Shown piece after piece: positions 10,767 through 22,145 of a stretch of DNA of 64,000 nt (within the stretch, counting starts at the first letter, position 1; the number at the start of each line of letters is the position of its first letter). Made by a program: the position numbers and the translations under genes. The notes below the pieces were generated by a model. It was not told the DNA's origin, searched no databases, and was given only the letters and a program-made list of their open reading frames with translations. This DNA is from Rhizophagus irregularis (taxonomy: Eukaryota > Glomeromycota > Glomeromycetes > Glomerales > Glomeraceae), in the NCBI RefSeq assembly GCF_026210795.1, contig NC_089434.1:1178001-1242000 (forward strand), read 5' to 3'.

Positions 10767-13700
10767 AATAATTTTGAAAAAATAACAATGAAACTAATTT
10801 TGGAATTATTTTTATACTGAAAGAGGAAAAGTACATTTAATTTTTAATTAGCCAAATTTTTTATTATTAAAAGAAAAAGAATGAAAATGGTTTACGGAAT
10901 AACTTACAGAATAATTTTCCTAAAATATTTTTCCTCTGTAAAAATTTTTCACGCTTTTAAAAAAAAAAAAAAAATTTTTTCGGTTAAGAAGTTTCAAAAA
11001 AAAAAAAATCGGTTTTGGAAATCGGTCATCAATTTTGTGGATCAGATGTTCATTCATCATCTTCCCGTGACGTATAATATATGAACTTGATTGAACAACT
11101 GATGAGGTGATGAGTTGATGACCATTGACCGACACGTCGGACCGAACTTGACATAGAAGTAATAATAGTAATAATAAAATTAATAAATTAACGTTTAAGA
11201 TTTTCACATCATGTCGTGAATCATTTCATTATATGTAACCTTACTTATTTTATATCGGAATTATTACTATTAATTCAATAGTTTAATTTATCTATTTTAG
11301 CTAATTATACTAATTTAATGTTATCATCGGTTTAGTAATTAATAAAAAATTATTAACAACGGAGAGTAACAGGAGTAAGAATTAGGATAGGGATTAATGT
11401 TTGCACAAGTGGCGTAAAGTATTAAGAATTGGGGGAAGAGTATCGTAATATTATTAGGAGATTATTAGGAGATTATTAGGAGTACATCTTTTAGACTCTT
11501 TAGTGAAAGACCAACCCCCTTAATTTCTGGCAAATACTGGCAGATACTGGCAGATACTGGAAGATAAATGAATAATTTTGGTCAAATTTTACATCATACC
11601 CCTTATATATGGGACCCTTTATATGGTATCCTTAAAATGGTACCCATAAGTATACTCGGAATCGCTCCGAATGCTTCGTTTAATAATAATGGGCATTAAT
11701 TATTATTTCAAAAGAACTTTACCATTTCAAAAAGAACGTTAACACTTTTTAGTATAGGACGAAGAAATTATAATTATTTCCACAATTTTTCACTAACAAT
11801 AATCAAAAATTTTTTATCGATATCTAAATTTAGGCAGGCACTTAGAGAGGCGGTTTTATCATCAAAAAAAGATTCTTTTAAGATAATCTTTTTAATTGCG
11901 TGATTACACGTAAATTATTTAATAATAATAATTATAATGATTATTCAATATTACTAAATTGTATTTTACGCATCGCATCATAAAAATAGTAACTTCATAG
12001 TAAAAACTTATATTACTGCGTAGATATCACTAAAATTACTGTACTTCAATGAAACATGATGTAAATCAATTTAACCAATAAAAATATGCAGCGAATCAAA
12101 GAATATCACTTTCAAACGTCTAATAAAAAACCAACAACCCCTTCTTTTCCGTAATTACAATAAATTCTTGATACATATAATACATATATATTAATATTAA
12201 TATTTATATGTAATATATATATAATAAAATTTTTTTTTATTATTATTGTTATATAATGTTGGTTATCTAATGGTTTTATCTATATTTGAATTTGGGAATA
12301 AATAAAATTTTTTTTAATTTTTTTTTTTTTTTTATCTATCATCATTATTATTATTATCATTATCAGTTATTATTATTTTAATTATTATTTTTTTTATTTC
12401 CGAATTTTTTTTTTTTTTTGATTTAACTAATAATGGTTTATTTAATAGTTTTAACACATCCGGAATTTTTAAGGAGGGCATTATTATCTCCTTATTCAGG
12501 TTATCTCTTCCATATCGGGAATTCTTGTGTTTAATTAGGTTTTTTTTGTATTCATCCAATAAAATCTTTTACGTTTAAAATCGCCATAAATCGATATGAT
12601 TTTTTTTTTTTGTTCAAAAGTAGTAAATTGTCTAAATTTGGTTATTAAAATTTTTTTTTTTTTATAATTATAAATAATAAAATATCCGACGGGCTTGTTT
12701 GTTTTTTTTTTTCTTACTTACAGGACTATTACATTACTAAACTAAAACGTTTGATAATCAAAAAAATTTTTCTTTTATAATGTCGTCATGTGTAAATTTT
12801 TTTTAAAAAGAAATGCTTGAAATGTTTGATAAAATGTAAATGTTATAAGTATGTGTAAAACTATAATCTTATCGAATTGTATGATTGCATTAATAGCCGG
12901 AGGAAACCGAATGAATGGTATAATAACATATATATAAAAGATAATACATATATAATACATATATAATACATATATAATATATAATATATATATATATAAT
13001 AATAATAATAAACAACTAATAGTATATGACGAAAAGATAAGATAGGATTCATGTATGTTTATGTGATTTTAATTAATGACTAACCTTAAATGAATTATTT
13101 ATTATCGTATAATTTTCCTGAATGGCAAAAATTTCTTAAAGATGTTGTATTACAACTTCTTCCAAAAAAAAAATAATTAGTAAAAAAAAATAATAATTTT
13201 TTTTTTATTTTTTTTATAGACAAGATTTCCCCCTCTTTTTTTTGTAATTTAGTATTTTAAAAAAAAAATAAAATAAATTTTTTGAATTGTGTTACATTTA
13301 GCTTCATACCGAGACATTTTACGAAATTGGACAATGCTTTTTTTTTTTATTACTATAAAAATTTTGTCTGGCATAAAATAAAAAAAAAGGGTCACACGGT
13401 TAAAGTTAAATCAAAAACCTTAATATATTAATTATTTACTTTTTCCCCCAATTTTCGGAGTTTCACAACATCAAACCATATTAAGTATTTATCATATGAA
13501 TGAGAACAAAAATTTTTAAATCGCGAACGTAATAGAAAGAAAGTTTTTTTAAACAATGTAAAGCGAAAAAAAAAGGTTCGTTACCAAAAATATTTATTTC
13601 ATTCCAAAAAAAGACATAATGAAAAAAGAAAAATAAAATAAAAAATATTTTAATTTTTTCTCACACCTTTTTTTTTTACATTGACAATCAATTGATTGAA

Positions 13701-14690
13701 TGAATTTTTGGATTGTCAAGAGGAAAAAGATTTAAAAAAGATTTGAAATTCGAATAACCTGATTTTCTTCTAATATATCCAAAATTGGTTTAATTAAAAA
13801 AAAAAAGGAAAAATAAAATTGTTTCTAGGGAATAAATTTAAAAGTGGGAGTTTTTAATTCATTGAATGACCAAAAAATTTCAGCATTATAAATTTTTTAA
13901 CAATAACACTAAATAAGAAGAATAAAAGAATTTAAACTGTTCTCCTAACTGGATTTCCAAAATTAGATTCCGGGAACTTGGCGCAGCTTTTCAATAATAA
14001 AAAAAAAGGGTGTTTCAGAATAACGCATTTATGGATAAATTAAAAAAATGACGCCACATGTTATACAACATCGTGATTAGGTTTATGTATCATCATATTA
14101 TTTATCACCCCCTTATTCAAAATTCCGTATTTTATTATTTTTTATTTATAGAATGCATTTATGTGACAAATAATTTGCAAATCGAAAAAAAAAAAAAATT
14201 TTTGTTTGTTTATTGTAAAGAATTTATTGTATTTTTTATTGTATTTTTTATTGTAATTTTATAATAATAATATGTTTATATAGTTTATAATAGTGGTTAT
14301 AATAGTTTATACAATGATCTCCTAAATTGGCGTAATATGAATGTTGGGTTATTGATTTATCTAAATAGATTTACTAACAAAGTGTGTCGTGCAAAAGGAT
14401 ATATTTATATAAAGGAGGTGTTATACTTTAAAGTTTTTTTTTACTTTTTGTTTTAACGGTTTTTCCTTTTTCTTTTCTTTTTTTTTTCTCTCTCTCGTCT
14501 CTTTTCTTTTTCTTTTTTTCATTATCTATACAATCTATACAATATCGATATTAACGAAATTCTTTTAGTTTTTTTATAAAAAAAAACAAAAAAAATCTTT
14601 TTCTCGTAATAAAAAAATCTTTTCTCGTTAAAAAAAAAAAAAAACTTTTTACTCTTTTTGAAAAAATATATATATATAATTTTAAAACTT
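10767..14690. other. AT-rich intergenic region between divergent genes
   Basis: The DUF7918-like gene is transcribed leftward from 10766 and the F-box gene rightward from 14691, so this 3.9-kb gap holds both promoters. It has long A/T tracts, TA-dinucleotide runs (about 12180-12240 and 12920-13000), a triple attattaggag repeat near 11450-11482 and an imperfect triple actggcagat repeat near 11527-11560. Short open frames here (for example 12332-12559 minus, made of Lys/Asn/Ile codons) are low-complexity and not credible genes. Confidence 0.45.
14406..14413 (+). promoter_or_regulatory. TATA-like box upstream of the F-box gene
   Basis: TATATAAA followed by ggaggtgttatact lies about 285 bp before the start codon. 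A closely similar stretch (tatatataagggagatgttatact) precedes the decayed F-box copy near 55953, at a shorter distance from its ATG (about 150 bp). Survival of the motif in both copies suggests it belonged to the duplicated unit. A CT-rich tract follows at about 14465-14520, common before fungal transcription starts. Confidence 0.45.
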
Positions 14691-16670
14691 ATGGCTCCTT
14701 TCTTACCAACTGATTGTTTATCTCAAATATTTCGAAATCTTGAAAAAGATCAAAAATCATTATATTCATGTATATTAGTGAACCGATTATGGTGTGCGAC
14801 CTCAATCGAATTCTTATGGAGTCGTCCTTTTCATTTTTTATATACTTGTCCAATTTCTTGTCCTTGTGATGAATTTATGAGAATTGAAAGATCTTCAAAA
14901 TTAATTCAAGTATATTTAAGTTGTTTGAATGAAAAAGAAAAATTATTATTAATGGAAAATAAAGTTCGTTTACCTTCTTCGGTAAAACAAAAACCATTAT
15001 TCGATTATGCTGGTTTCATAAGATATTTGGATTTGGACGAATTTTATACTGCTGTAAGGGATTGGATTGAATTCGCTCATGTTGTTAGTAAAGAAGATGA
15101 AATTTGTGAAGCTATGGAATCTCGAAAAAAATCAAAAAAGAATAAAAAATTAAAATTATCTACTGTCGTCAAATTTTTAACAAAATCTATGAAATATCAT
15201 AGTAAACGAAAATCTATGAGTGATAGGGATAGTGTAAGTAGTGTAAGCACAGGTCATAGTTGTACAAGTAGCACAAGCGGAAGTAACCCGCCTCCTAGTC
15301 CAATATTACCTCATCCACGTGAACGTTTAATCACTGAATATTTATGTAGATTATTAATGAGGAGAAGTACTACTTTAAAACAATTATCTATTGATAAAAC
15401 TCATTTAACTAGAAATGAAGATTCTAGATGTACTACTTTACCACCTTTAATTGATAGGTTTAATAATCATCGTTTCATACCTGATCAATATCTTTCTTTA
15501 CCTTCTTATCCAGGTGCTATCAATTGTTTATCACATTTAAGTGAATTTATTTGTACTACTCGTCAATCTAAAACAAAATTATTCGATTCTCTTTGTGAAG
15601 TTTCTCATCATATTCATACAATTGTGGTTACTATGAATTATCATTCAAATGGTTGGTGTGGAACTCGTTCTCGTCGTGAAGTTATGGAATTAGAAGATGA
15701 AGCTAAAAGTTTGGCAAATCTTATTAGTTCTCAACGTTCTTTACAAATCTTTGAATTACATCATTGTGAAGTTGGTTCCTCTGCTATCATTCAATCATTA
15801 CAAACTCAATCACAATCTTTAAAATCAATATGTTTTGATTGTGTTAGTTTTTGGGGTTGGGATCCTTTAACTCCTTTATCAAAATGTTTATTATTACAAA
15901 AACTTGTTTTTAGATCTTGTCATGGATTAACTTGTGAATTATTGGAACCTTTAACAAAAACTAAATTCCGTGACCTTTCAACCTTTTTAATGGATAATTC
16001 ATCAGCTCCTGCTCATTCTCTCAACATGATTATTAAAATTTCTGGTCATCATATTCAAACTTTGAATCTTGGACAATTTAAACCTCATCCTCATTCAACC
16101 ATACACGTTATTAAAACTGTGGCAAATTATTGTCCAAATTTAAAAACTTTTAGTTCTTACGTTGATGGTGATGAAATCGATCATTTGGTAGCTTTGTTTA
16201 CTTTATGTGTAAACCTTTCTTCTGTTACGTTAACTGGTCCACGTAATTCAGAAATTAATGTAGATGATATGTTTCTCCAATTGGCTCGACAAGATTTATC
16301 AAATCTACAAGAATTTAATATATTGGGTGCATGGTCTTTTACTTCAGAGTCATTACGTCAATTCTTGATGTGTTCAAAGGCTCCAATACGTACTTTAAGT
16401 ATTGATAATTGTTTTTTCACCGATGATCATTTGGATGTTGTCGTCCATTGTTTACAAAATACTTTAAAAACGTTACGATTACGTTTACATATAAGAAATC
16501 GTTTGAATGAGGAATCAGTAATTCGTGCAAAAGGATTTGTCGATGTTTTAGAAATTGAAAATTTTGATAATTATAGGGTAAGCAATAACAATAATAATAA
16601 TGGTGGTGAAAGTAGTATTTTTAAACACAAATTTTGTAAAAAGTATTGGATGGAGAGGAGATCAAGATGA
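14691..16670 (+). CDS. F-box protein with LRR-like C-terminal region
   Basis: Single exon, 659 residues. The start is the ATG at 14691 (MAPFLPTDCL); the frame is open 33 bases further 5' but only to a TTG. Residues 4-50 form an F-box: LPTDCLSQIFRNLEKDQKSL, then CILVNRLWCATSIEFLW. F-boxes bind Skp1 in SCF ubiquitin ligases, and the rest of the protein usually recruits substrate. A basic and Ser-rich linker (about 140-205, with SSTSGSNPPPSPIL) is probably disordered. From about 240 to 620 there are leucine-spaced segments (LQIFELHHCEVGSSAIIQSL, LQKLVFRSCHGL, LSSVTLTG, LQEFNILGAW, IRTLSIDNCFFTDDHL) typical of degenerate leucine-rich repeats. F-box/LRR proteins of this kind are numerous in Rhizophagus. 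The substrate is unknown. A decayed copy lies near 56104. Confidence 0.88.
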   Translation: MAPFLPTDCLSQIFRNLEKDQKSLYSCILVNRLWCATSIEFLWSRPFHFLYTCPISCPCDEFMRIERSSKLIQVYLSCLNEKEKLLLMENKVRLPSSVKQKPLFDYAGFIRYLDLDEFYTAVRDWIEFAHVVSKEDEICEAMESRKKSKKNKKLKLSTVVKFLTKSMKYHSKRKSMSDRDSVSSVSTGHSCTSSTSGSNPPPSPILPHPRERLITEYLCRLLMRRSTTLKQLSIDKTHLTRNEDSRCTTLPPLIDRFNNHRFIPDQYLSLPSYPGAINCLSHLSEFICTTRQSKTKLFDSLCEVSHHIHTIVVTMNYHSNGWCGTRSRREVMELEDEAKSLANLISSQRSLQIFELHHCEVGSSAIIQSLQTQSQSLKSICFDCVSFWGWDPLTPLSKCLLLQKLVFRSCHGLTCELLEPLTKTKFRDLSTFLMDNSSAPAHSLNMIIKISGHHIQTLNLGQFKPHPHSTIHVIKTVANYCPNLKTFSSYVDGDEIDHLVALFTLCVNLSSVTLTGPRNSEINVDDMFLQLARQDLSNLQEFNILGAWSFTSESLRQFLMCSKAPIRTLSIDNCFFTDDHLDVVVHCLQNTLKTLRLRLHIRNRLNEESVIRAKGFVDVLEIENFDNYRVSNNNNNNGGESSIFKHKFCKKYWMERRSR

Positions 16671-18164
16671 TTTTGAAGGAGATTTTTGTTATATTTTTTC
16701 TTTTTCTTTTTTTTTTATTTTATTTTGGGGTTTAAATGTTGGATAGGTTTAAAAAAAGACATTTTTTTAAAAAATAATTTAATGAACAATGAACAATTTT
16801 ATTTTATCTTAAAAAAAAAAATTATAATCTTTTTTTTTTAGTATAATTAATTTTCCTTTTTTTCTTTTTTCTTTTTTCTTTTTTCTTTTTTTTAGTATCT
16901 AGTTAATTAATTTTAATTTTATTATTACATTATATCACTTAATTAATAACACCTAATTTTTTATCGTATGTTCTTTTAATATTTAGTTTACTCCATCAAT
17001 TCTAACTCTGGAATAGGAAGATGAAGTTTTCATTACCCAAATTTTACCTAGGGCTTTTTTTGTATAATAATATTTATATATATGTATATATATATATAAT
17101 TTTTTGTAATATTTTAATAATAATTTTTTTTTTTGAATGAACGTTTTATTTTTTCGTTGATTGGTTGGTTGGTTAATTTGATTAGTTGATTAAGTTTTTC
17201 ATCCTGGTTTTTTATGATTTGATTTTTTGCGCGCGCGTTGATGATGATGATGGTATATCAGAACAATCGGATATGATGTTTGATGGTGATCACGTTCTTA
17301 TGTAAATTAAACATTGTAATTTAAGTTGTAAATTAAAATGAATAAAAAAAAAAAAATTTTTTTTATTGATTAAGCGTCATTAGCATCATTAGCATCATTA
17401 GCGTTTATTGGCGTCATCAGAGTCATTATAATTTTTAAAGGATTATCTCGTGATCGATATTCACAATTTGATGGGCTTATGTCATGCATGAACGTCACGC
17501 GCTGGCGCATATATCAATCACTGTTGGTTTTTTTTTTTTAAAAAAAATAAAATAAAATTATTATTTGTTTATTCCAATTTAGTTACAAAATAAAGTTTTT
17601 AATAATTTCATTTAAAATTACAAACAAAGAAAATTGTGAGAACAACTAAAAAATCTTAAAATGTTTAAAATAAAAATACTGTAAATATAAATAGTAAAAT
17701 GAAAATATATAAATAGCAAAAAAAAAAAAAGAATAAAAAATAAATAAATAATAAAAAATAAATAAATTTATAAATTTATAAATTTATAAAAAAAAAACTG
17801 TATACAGTATACTGTTATTACTGTATACTGTAATTTAAATAATAATTTGAATTTATAAATTCTAATTTCTTTCGTACTATGTTACAAACTATAAATGTTT
17901 AATTCTTTTCGTATCTAAAATAATTTATATGTTGCGTATCTAATAAATAATTTTATGTGAAAAAAAAAAAAAATGCTTTTTTAGTGATTAAATTTATTTT
18001 TTATAAATTTATTTTTGCAATAAAAAAATTTGAATTTTGTTCATTAATCAAATAAAAAAATAATTTATTTTGTAAAAAAAAATTTTAAAATAATTATTTT
18101 ACTTACCAATTTATCAATCATATCAAAATGACGCTTCTTTATATTTTTTGTTGTACCTGTAGTA
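16671..18164. other. Convergent intergenic region between the F-box gene and the kinase array
   Basis: T-rich 3' flank of the F-box gene (16680-17100), a repeated agcatcattagc stretch near 17370-17400, and AT-rich DNA of low complexity up to the last exon of K1. Parts of the F-box 3' flank are recognisable again near 58340-58560 behind the decayed F-box copy. The exon-like gtaagtaa word near 18100 (minus) is shared by all array copies. Confidence 0.4.
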
Positions 18165-20204
18165 TTATTTCTTCGTTAATTTGGACATCTGAAAAAAAAA
18201 AATTATTCATAATTAATAAAATTTTTGTAACCGATGAATAATGATCATACATACCATGCTTTGAAACTTTTCAATGTTAAATATTTTGGAGCCACCTAAA
18301 ATTATTAAAAATTTGTCATTCGTTTTTCTATTTCAATTATGAAAAAAAAAAATTTCACGTATTACGAATAAAATTATAATACTTTTAGAAGTCCGACTAC
18401 TTGATTTATTAAAATCTTCGACTAAATAAAAAAAAATTATCAACCAATTAATTTTAAAAAATATATTAAATATATTATTGCTATAAATTTAATAATTACT
18501 TACTATTATCAGGGATTTCAAAATCATATGGTGTACTGTGAAATGCTGTTAAAAAATTAAAGATATCGTAAAAAAAAAATTATTTAATAGTCGATATACA
18601 ACCTATGAAATTTCGAGACTATTACAATTAAAATATTTTCAAAATAAAAAATTTTCAATTATACCTTCTAGTTCTTCTGTTATTATTAAAAAAAAATATT
18701 ATATTAATATATTATTAAGACAAAAAGATTTTAATTAATGTAATTAACAATACCTTCTGTTGCATTTCTTGGTTCAGGTAAGGTTTCAAATTGATGAAGT
18801 TTACTCGTATACAATAAATTATTTGTATCTTTTGATTTTAAGCTATTTGATTTATTTATTTTTAAATTATTATTTGTTACTAATTTACTTGGATTATTTT
18901 GGTATGAAATATTAATTTTTCTTATTTCTCTATAAAGAGTATAAACATCAGGTCTTTTTAATGGATCAGCATCCCAACATTGTTCTATTAAATTTTTATA
19001 TTCTAAAGGAGTTCCTGGTACAATTTTTGGTCTAATACCATTAATTATTTTCATTGCAAGATCGTAATCATGTTCGTAATTAATAAACGGTGGTTGACCT
19101 GATGAAATTTCCCACATAAGCATTGCAAAACTATAAATATCAGATTCAAAAGTATATTCTTTTCCACTAATAACCTCAGGTGCTATGTAAGGAAGATTTC
19201 CATATATACTTTTTGAAGGTCTATTTGCTGGACCACAAAATCCAAGATCACTAATGTAAAACTTTTGAAAATAGTGAATATATAATATATTCTTAGAATG
19301 CAAATCTCTATGAATTGCATTTTCTCCATGAATATGATAAAGTGCAATAATTATATCATAAGTAATTTGAACCCTTTCTTCCCATGTAAGTTGATTATGA
19401 TTTTGATGTAAATATTTTCTTAAATCCATATCCATTTTTCTTATTACAAGCATATAATTTCCATCTGATGTATTTTGTGTTAACCCGTAACATCGAACTA
19501 TAGAAAGGTCTCTATTACTTATAGTTAAATGTGATTTAGCCTAAAAAATTTTAATATTTTGTATTAACATATTAATTGTTTAATTATCATTTTTTTAAAT
19601 ATATTTAGATGCAAACCTCTTCAAACCATCTTTGATTTTCACTTTCAACATTTCCTAATGTCTTAAGTATAACATTTACTCTTCCAAATCTTTTTAACTG
19701 TTGTTTTTTAGAATCCCACTTATCGTAACTTCCATCAATCCAAACTGCTTTATAAATTTCAGAGTATCCACCTTTTGTTAAAAATTTAATATTCTTAATC
19801 CTATCATATGGAATCCATTCAATTATCGTATTTGGCAAGATTGTTTCCATTTGACATTTTTGGATTAAATTATCAATATCAGCATTTCCAGACGTCCAAT
19901 TTGAAAATTTTATTCTTAGATGATTTCGAATACAACATTCACAATAAAATGTAGCCAAACATTCTTGATTACAACTTTCACAAATTCTTTTTGTTCCTGA
20001 ATTATTATTAATTTTATCCCTATCATAGCTATTATTCTCTATTCTTATTGCTTCAGTTTTTTCTTTTTTTGTAAGAGAATTATCTTCAAGAATTTTTTGT
20101 TTCACATATTCATGTTGTTTATGTATATTGACGTAAATATTATAATCAACTAAATCACGTGCTCTATTAACTGCAACAAGAGCAAAATCAATAGAGGAAG
20201 ACAT
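18165..20204 (-). CDS. Protein kinase K1 of the tandem array, seven exons
   Basis: Exons (minus): 19617-20204, 18754-19540, 18665-18676, 18504-18545, 18383-18421, 18255-18295, 18165-18188; all junctions are GT/AG and in frame; 510 residues. Residues 75-91 are a Cys cluster (CESCNQECLATFYCECC) that could bind zinc, followed by FSNWTSGNADIDNLIQKCQ. The kinase domain has a degenerate glycine loop (TKGGYSEIY, 143-151), K181 in VILK, HRD at 273-275 with N280, DLG at 294-296, APE at 316-318 and SDIYSFAMLMWE. All catalytic residues are present, so an active Ser/Thr or dual-specificity kinase of the tyrosine-kinase-like type is likely. The tail (FHSTPYDFEIPDN) is spread over tiny exons; the third exon is only 12 nt (EELE). 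The last exon is the least certain. Substrate unknown. Confidence 0.85.
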
Positions 20205-20280
20205 GACGAAATTTTCTTACAAAATTTTTTTTTTAAAAAAAAATAAAAAATAAATAGCTAAAAAAAGTCATATAACTCCG

Positions 20281-20334
20281 GTGCAACCATATAAATATAA
20301 ACGTTCAAGTCACATGCGACTGCTGTACGATATG
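20281..20334 (-). promoter_or_regulatory. Conserved upstream block of K1 with TATA-like core
   Basis: About 77 bp before the K1 start lies a block shared, with small changes, by K1 to K6: gtgcaaccatataaatataa, then acgttcaagtcacatgcgac and tgctgtacgatatg (plus-strand reading). Read on the coding strand the core is TTATATTTATATGG. Conservation and position suggest a promoter. The same block is the site of transposon insertions in K5 and K6. K7 lacks it. Confidence 0.5.
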
Positions 20335-22145
20335 GTTGACGAATTTTATTGGAGAAAAATTCTCGCAATACTTTTATTTTAAAAAAAGGAAAATCTACGT
20401 ATGAAAAAGATAAAAGTTGAAAAAAAATTAGATGATGAAATTTATACTATATTATTTGTCTCAAATATTTTTTTTTTAATAAAAAAAAAAAATTATTAAA
20501 TTAATAAATTTTTATTCATCTAATTTTTCATATTTTTTTCTCTTATTGTATTGATAATAATATTTTGCAAAATAAACTTGTCTGTAACATTCTTCTTTAA
20601 ATTTAATAACAATTTAATAATAATGATTATGCTTTATTCCATATTATTGACACTTTCCATTTTACCTTTACACACAAATTTTTAATTCACTTAAAAAGTA
20701 ATATCATTGCTAAAAGTCAGGATTTTGTGCAAAAAAGTAACAATTCCATAAAGTCCAGAACTCGATACGATTTTAATTTGAGATAAACCAATTTTGAATT
20801 ATAACAAACTTTTTTTTCTTAAACCAATCGTTTGTAATTAATAATTTTGTTAGTTACTATATGCCCGATTTTTCATTATAAATTTCGTGATATTACGCAG
20901 TCGAATCATAAATCAACCTAAATATTCAATAAAATCATAATTTGACGGTTAAAAATAAATGTTTGAAATAACATATATTAATATTATTTACAAAATTAAT
21001 GATTTTAGTCATGAAATTTATTTTAGCTTTATATATAAACAATATATATACACACCAATTAAAATGTGATATCCGGAGGATCTAAATCCATTATTAACTT
21101 TAAGTGTTAATCTTCGACCTGAAAAAAAAACAGAAATAAAAAACTAAGGTGATTTGAATTTTTTTGATTTTTAAATCTAATGCGTTAGTAGCAAGTAAAA
21201 TAAATTAAAAAAAATTAAATAGTCAAGGATGTACAGTATTTCAAGTTCAAATATATATGTGCGTACGTTGCGGGATTCGCCTTTCAAGACCTTAAGCAGC
21301 AAAAAAAGAGGGTAGAAGCAGCAGGCGTCCCATTGATAAAAAAGAAACCCAAGAATTATTATAAGAAGTTATCGAAAAGAAAAGTCGTCTTTCACGATTT
21401 CGTAAAATGAAAGCATTTACTTTTTTTTTGTTTATTTTTCTGAAATATTTTTCTGTGTACTAATCTTAAACTGTCCTAAAGAATTACTATTGAGGATGCC
21501 GATCCTGATTGATTATCTATAAAGGGTCACTTTCGTTATTGAAGTCCCGTGGTAAATTGCGCGTAGTAGACATATTAATTCGTAGTGATATTTACAGTAA
21601 GTACTATATCATTGATCGATCTGTAACATACTACATTATGATTAGATTAAAATAAAGAAAAATAATCTAATAATCATTACATCATATTAATTCAACATGA
21701 TTAATCTGAAGCATCTCGTGCAAATTTACTTTTATTTATCTCAATATAATCACAAAACAGCTTCGGCAATTTTATTTTAAATTACATATTAAGAAATTGT
21801 AAGAACGGCTAAAATATAAGTAAAAAATAATAAATAAAGTAATAAAAAAAAATAAATTGTAAATAACTTTATAATAAATAATATTGCAATGTTGATCTGA
21901 ATTTACAGTATAATTCCTTCGTATCTAAATAATTATATGTTGCAATATTATTATTAATCTATAATTCTTTCGTATCTAATAAATATTATATAAAAAAAAA
22001 ATTTTTAGCGATTAAATTCGTTATTCTTATTATTTTTGAATAGAAATTAGAATTTTGTCATTATCTACAAGTAAATAAAAAAATTTTAATAATTATTTTA
22101 CTTACCAATCAATATTAAAATGACGCTCCTTTATATTTTGTTGTA
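20335..22145. other. Array spacer K1-K2 with a remnant frame at about 21221-21421
   Basis: Spacer repeated, with small indels, between all early array copies. It carries a decayed piece (about 21221-21421, plus) whose intact-looking version is at 25281-25466. This copy has an extra base (ggattcgcc versus ggatcgcc), so the frame is broken. The rest is AT-rich. Confidence 0.5.

Noticed and set aside
10606-10836. 76-codon minus-strand frame upstream of the DUF7918-like gene
   Set aside because: It overlaps the true first exon (10683-10766) in a different frame. The exon reading MHIKGYTVELLVNGRPLKEY fits the domain and splices in frame.
10920-11207. 95-codon minus-strand frame with a Leu run that mimics a signal peptide
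   Set aside because: It comes from TAA/TAG trinucleotide runs and A homopolymers; no homologous copy or splice context.
12332-12559. 75-codon Lys/Asn/Ile-rich minus-strand frame
   Set aside because: Low-complexity product of A/T runs.
12861-13052. Tyr/Ile-rich frame
   Set aside because: It translates a TA microsatellite.
14658-14690. Longer N-terminus for the F-box gene
   Set aside because: The extension would start at TTG and code only Lys/Tyr/Ile from an AT run. The ATG at 14691 sits directly before the F-box.
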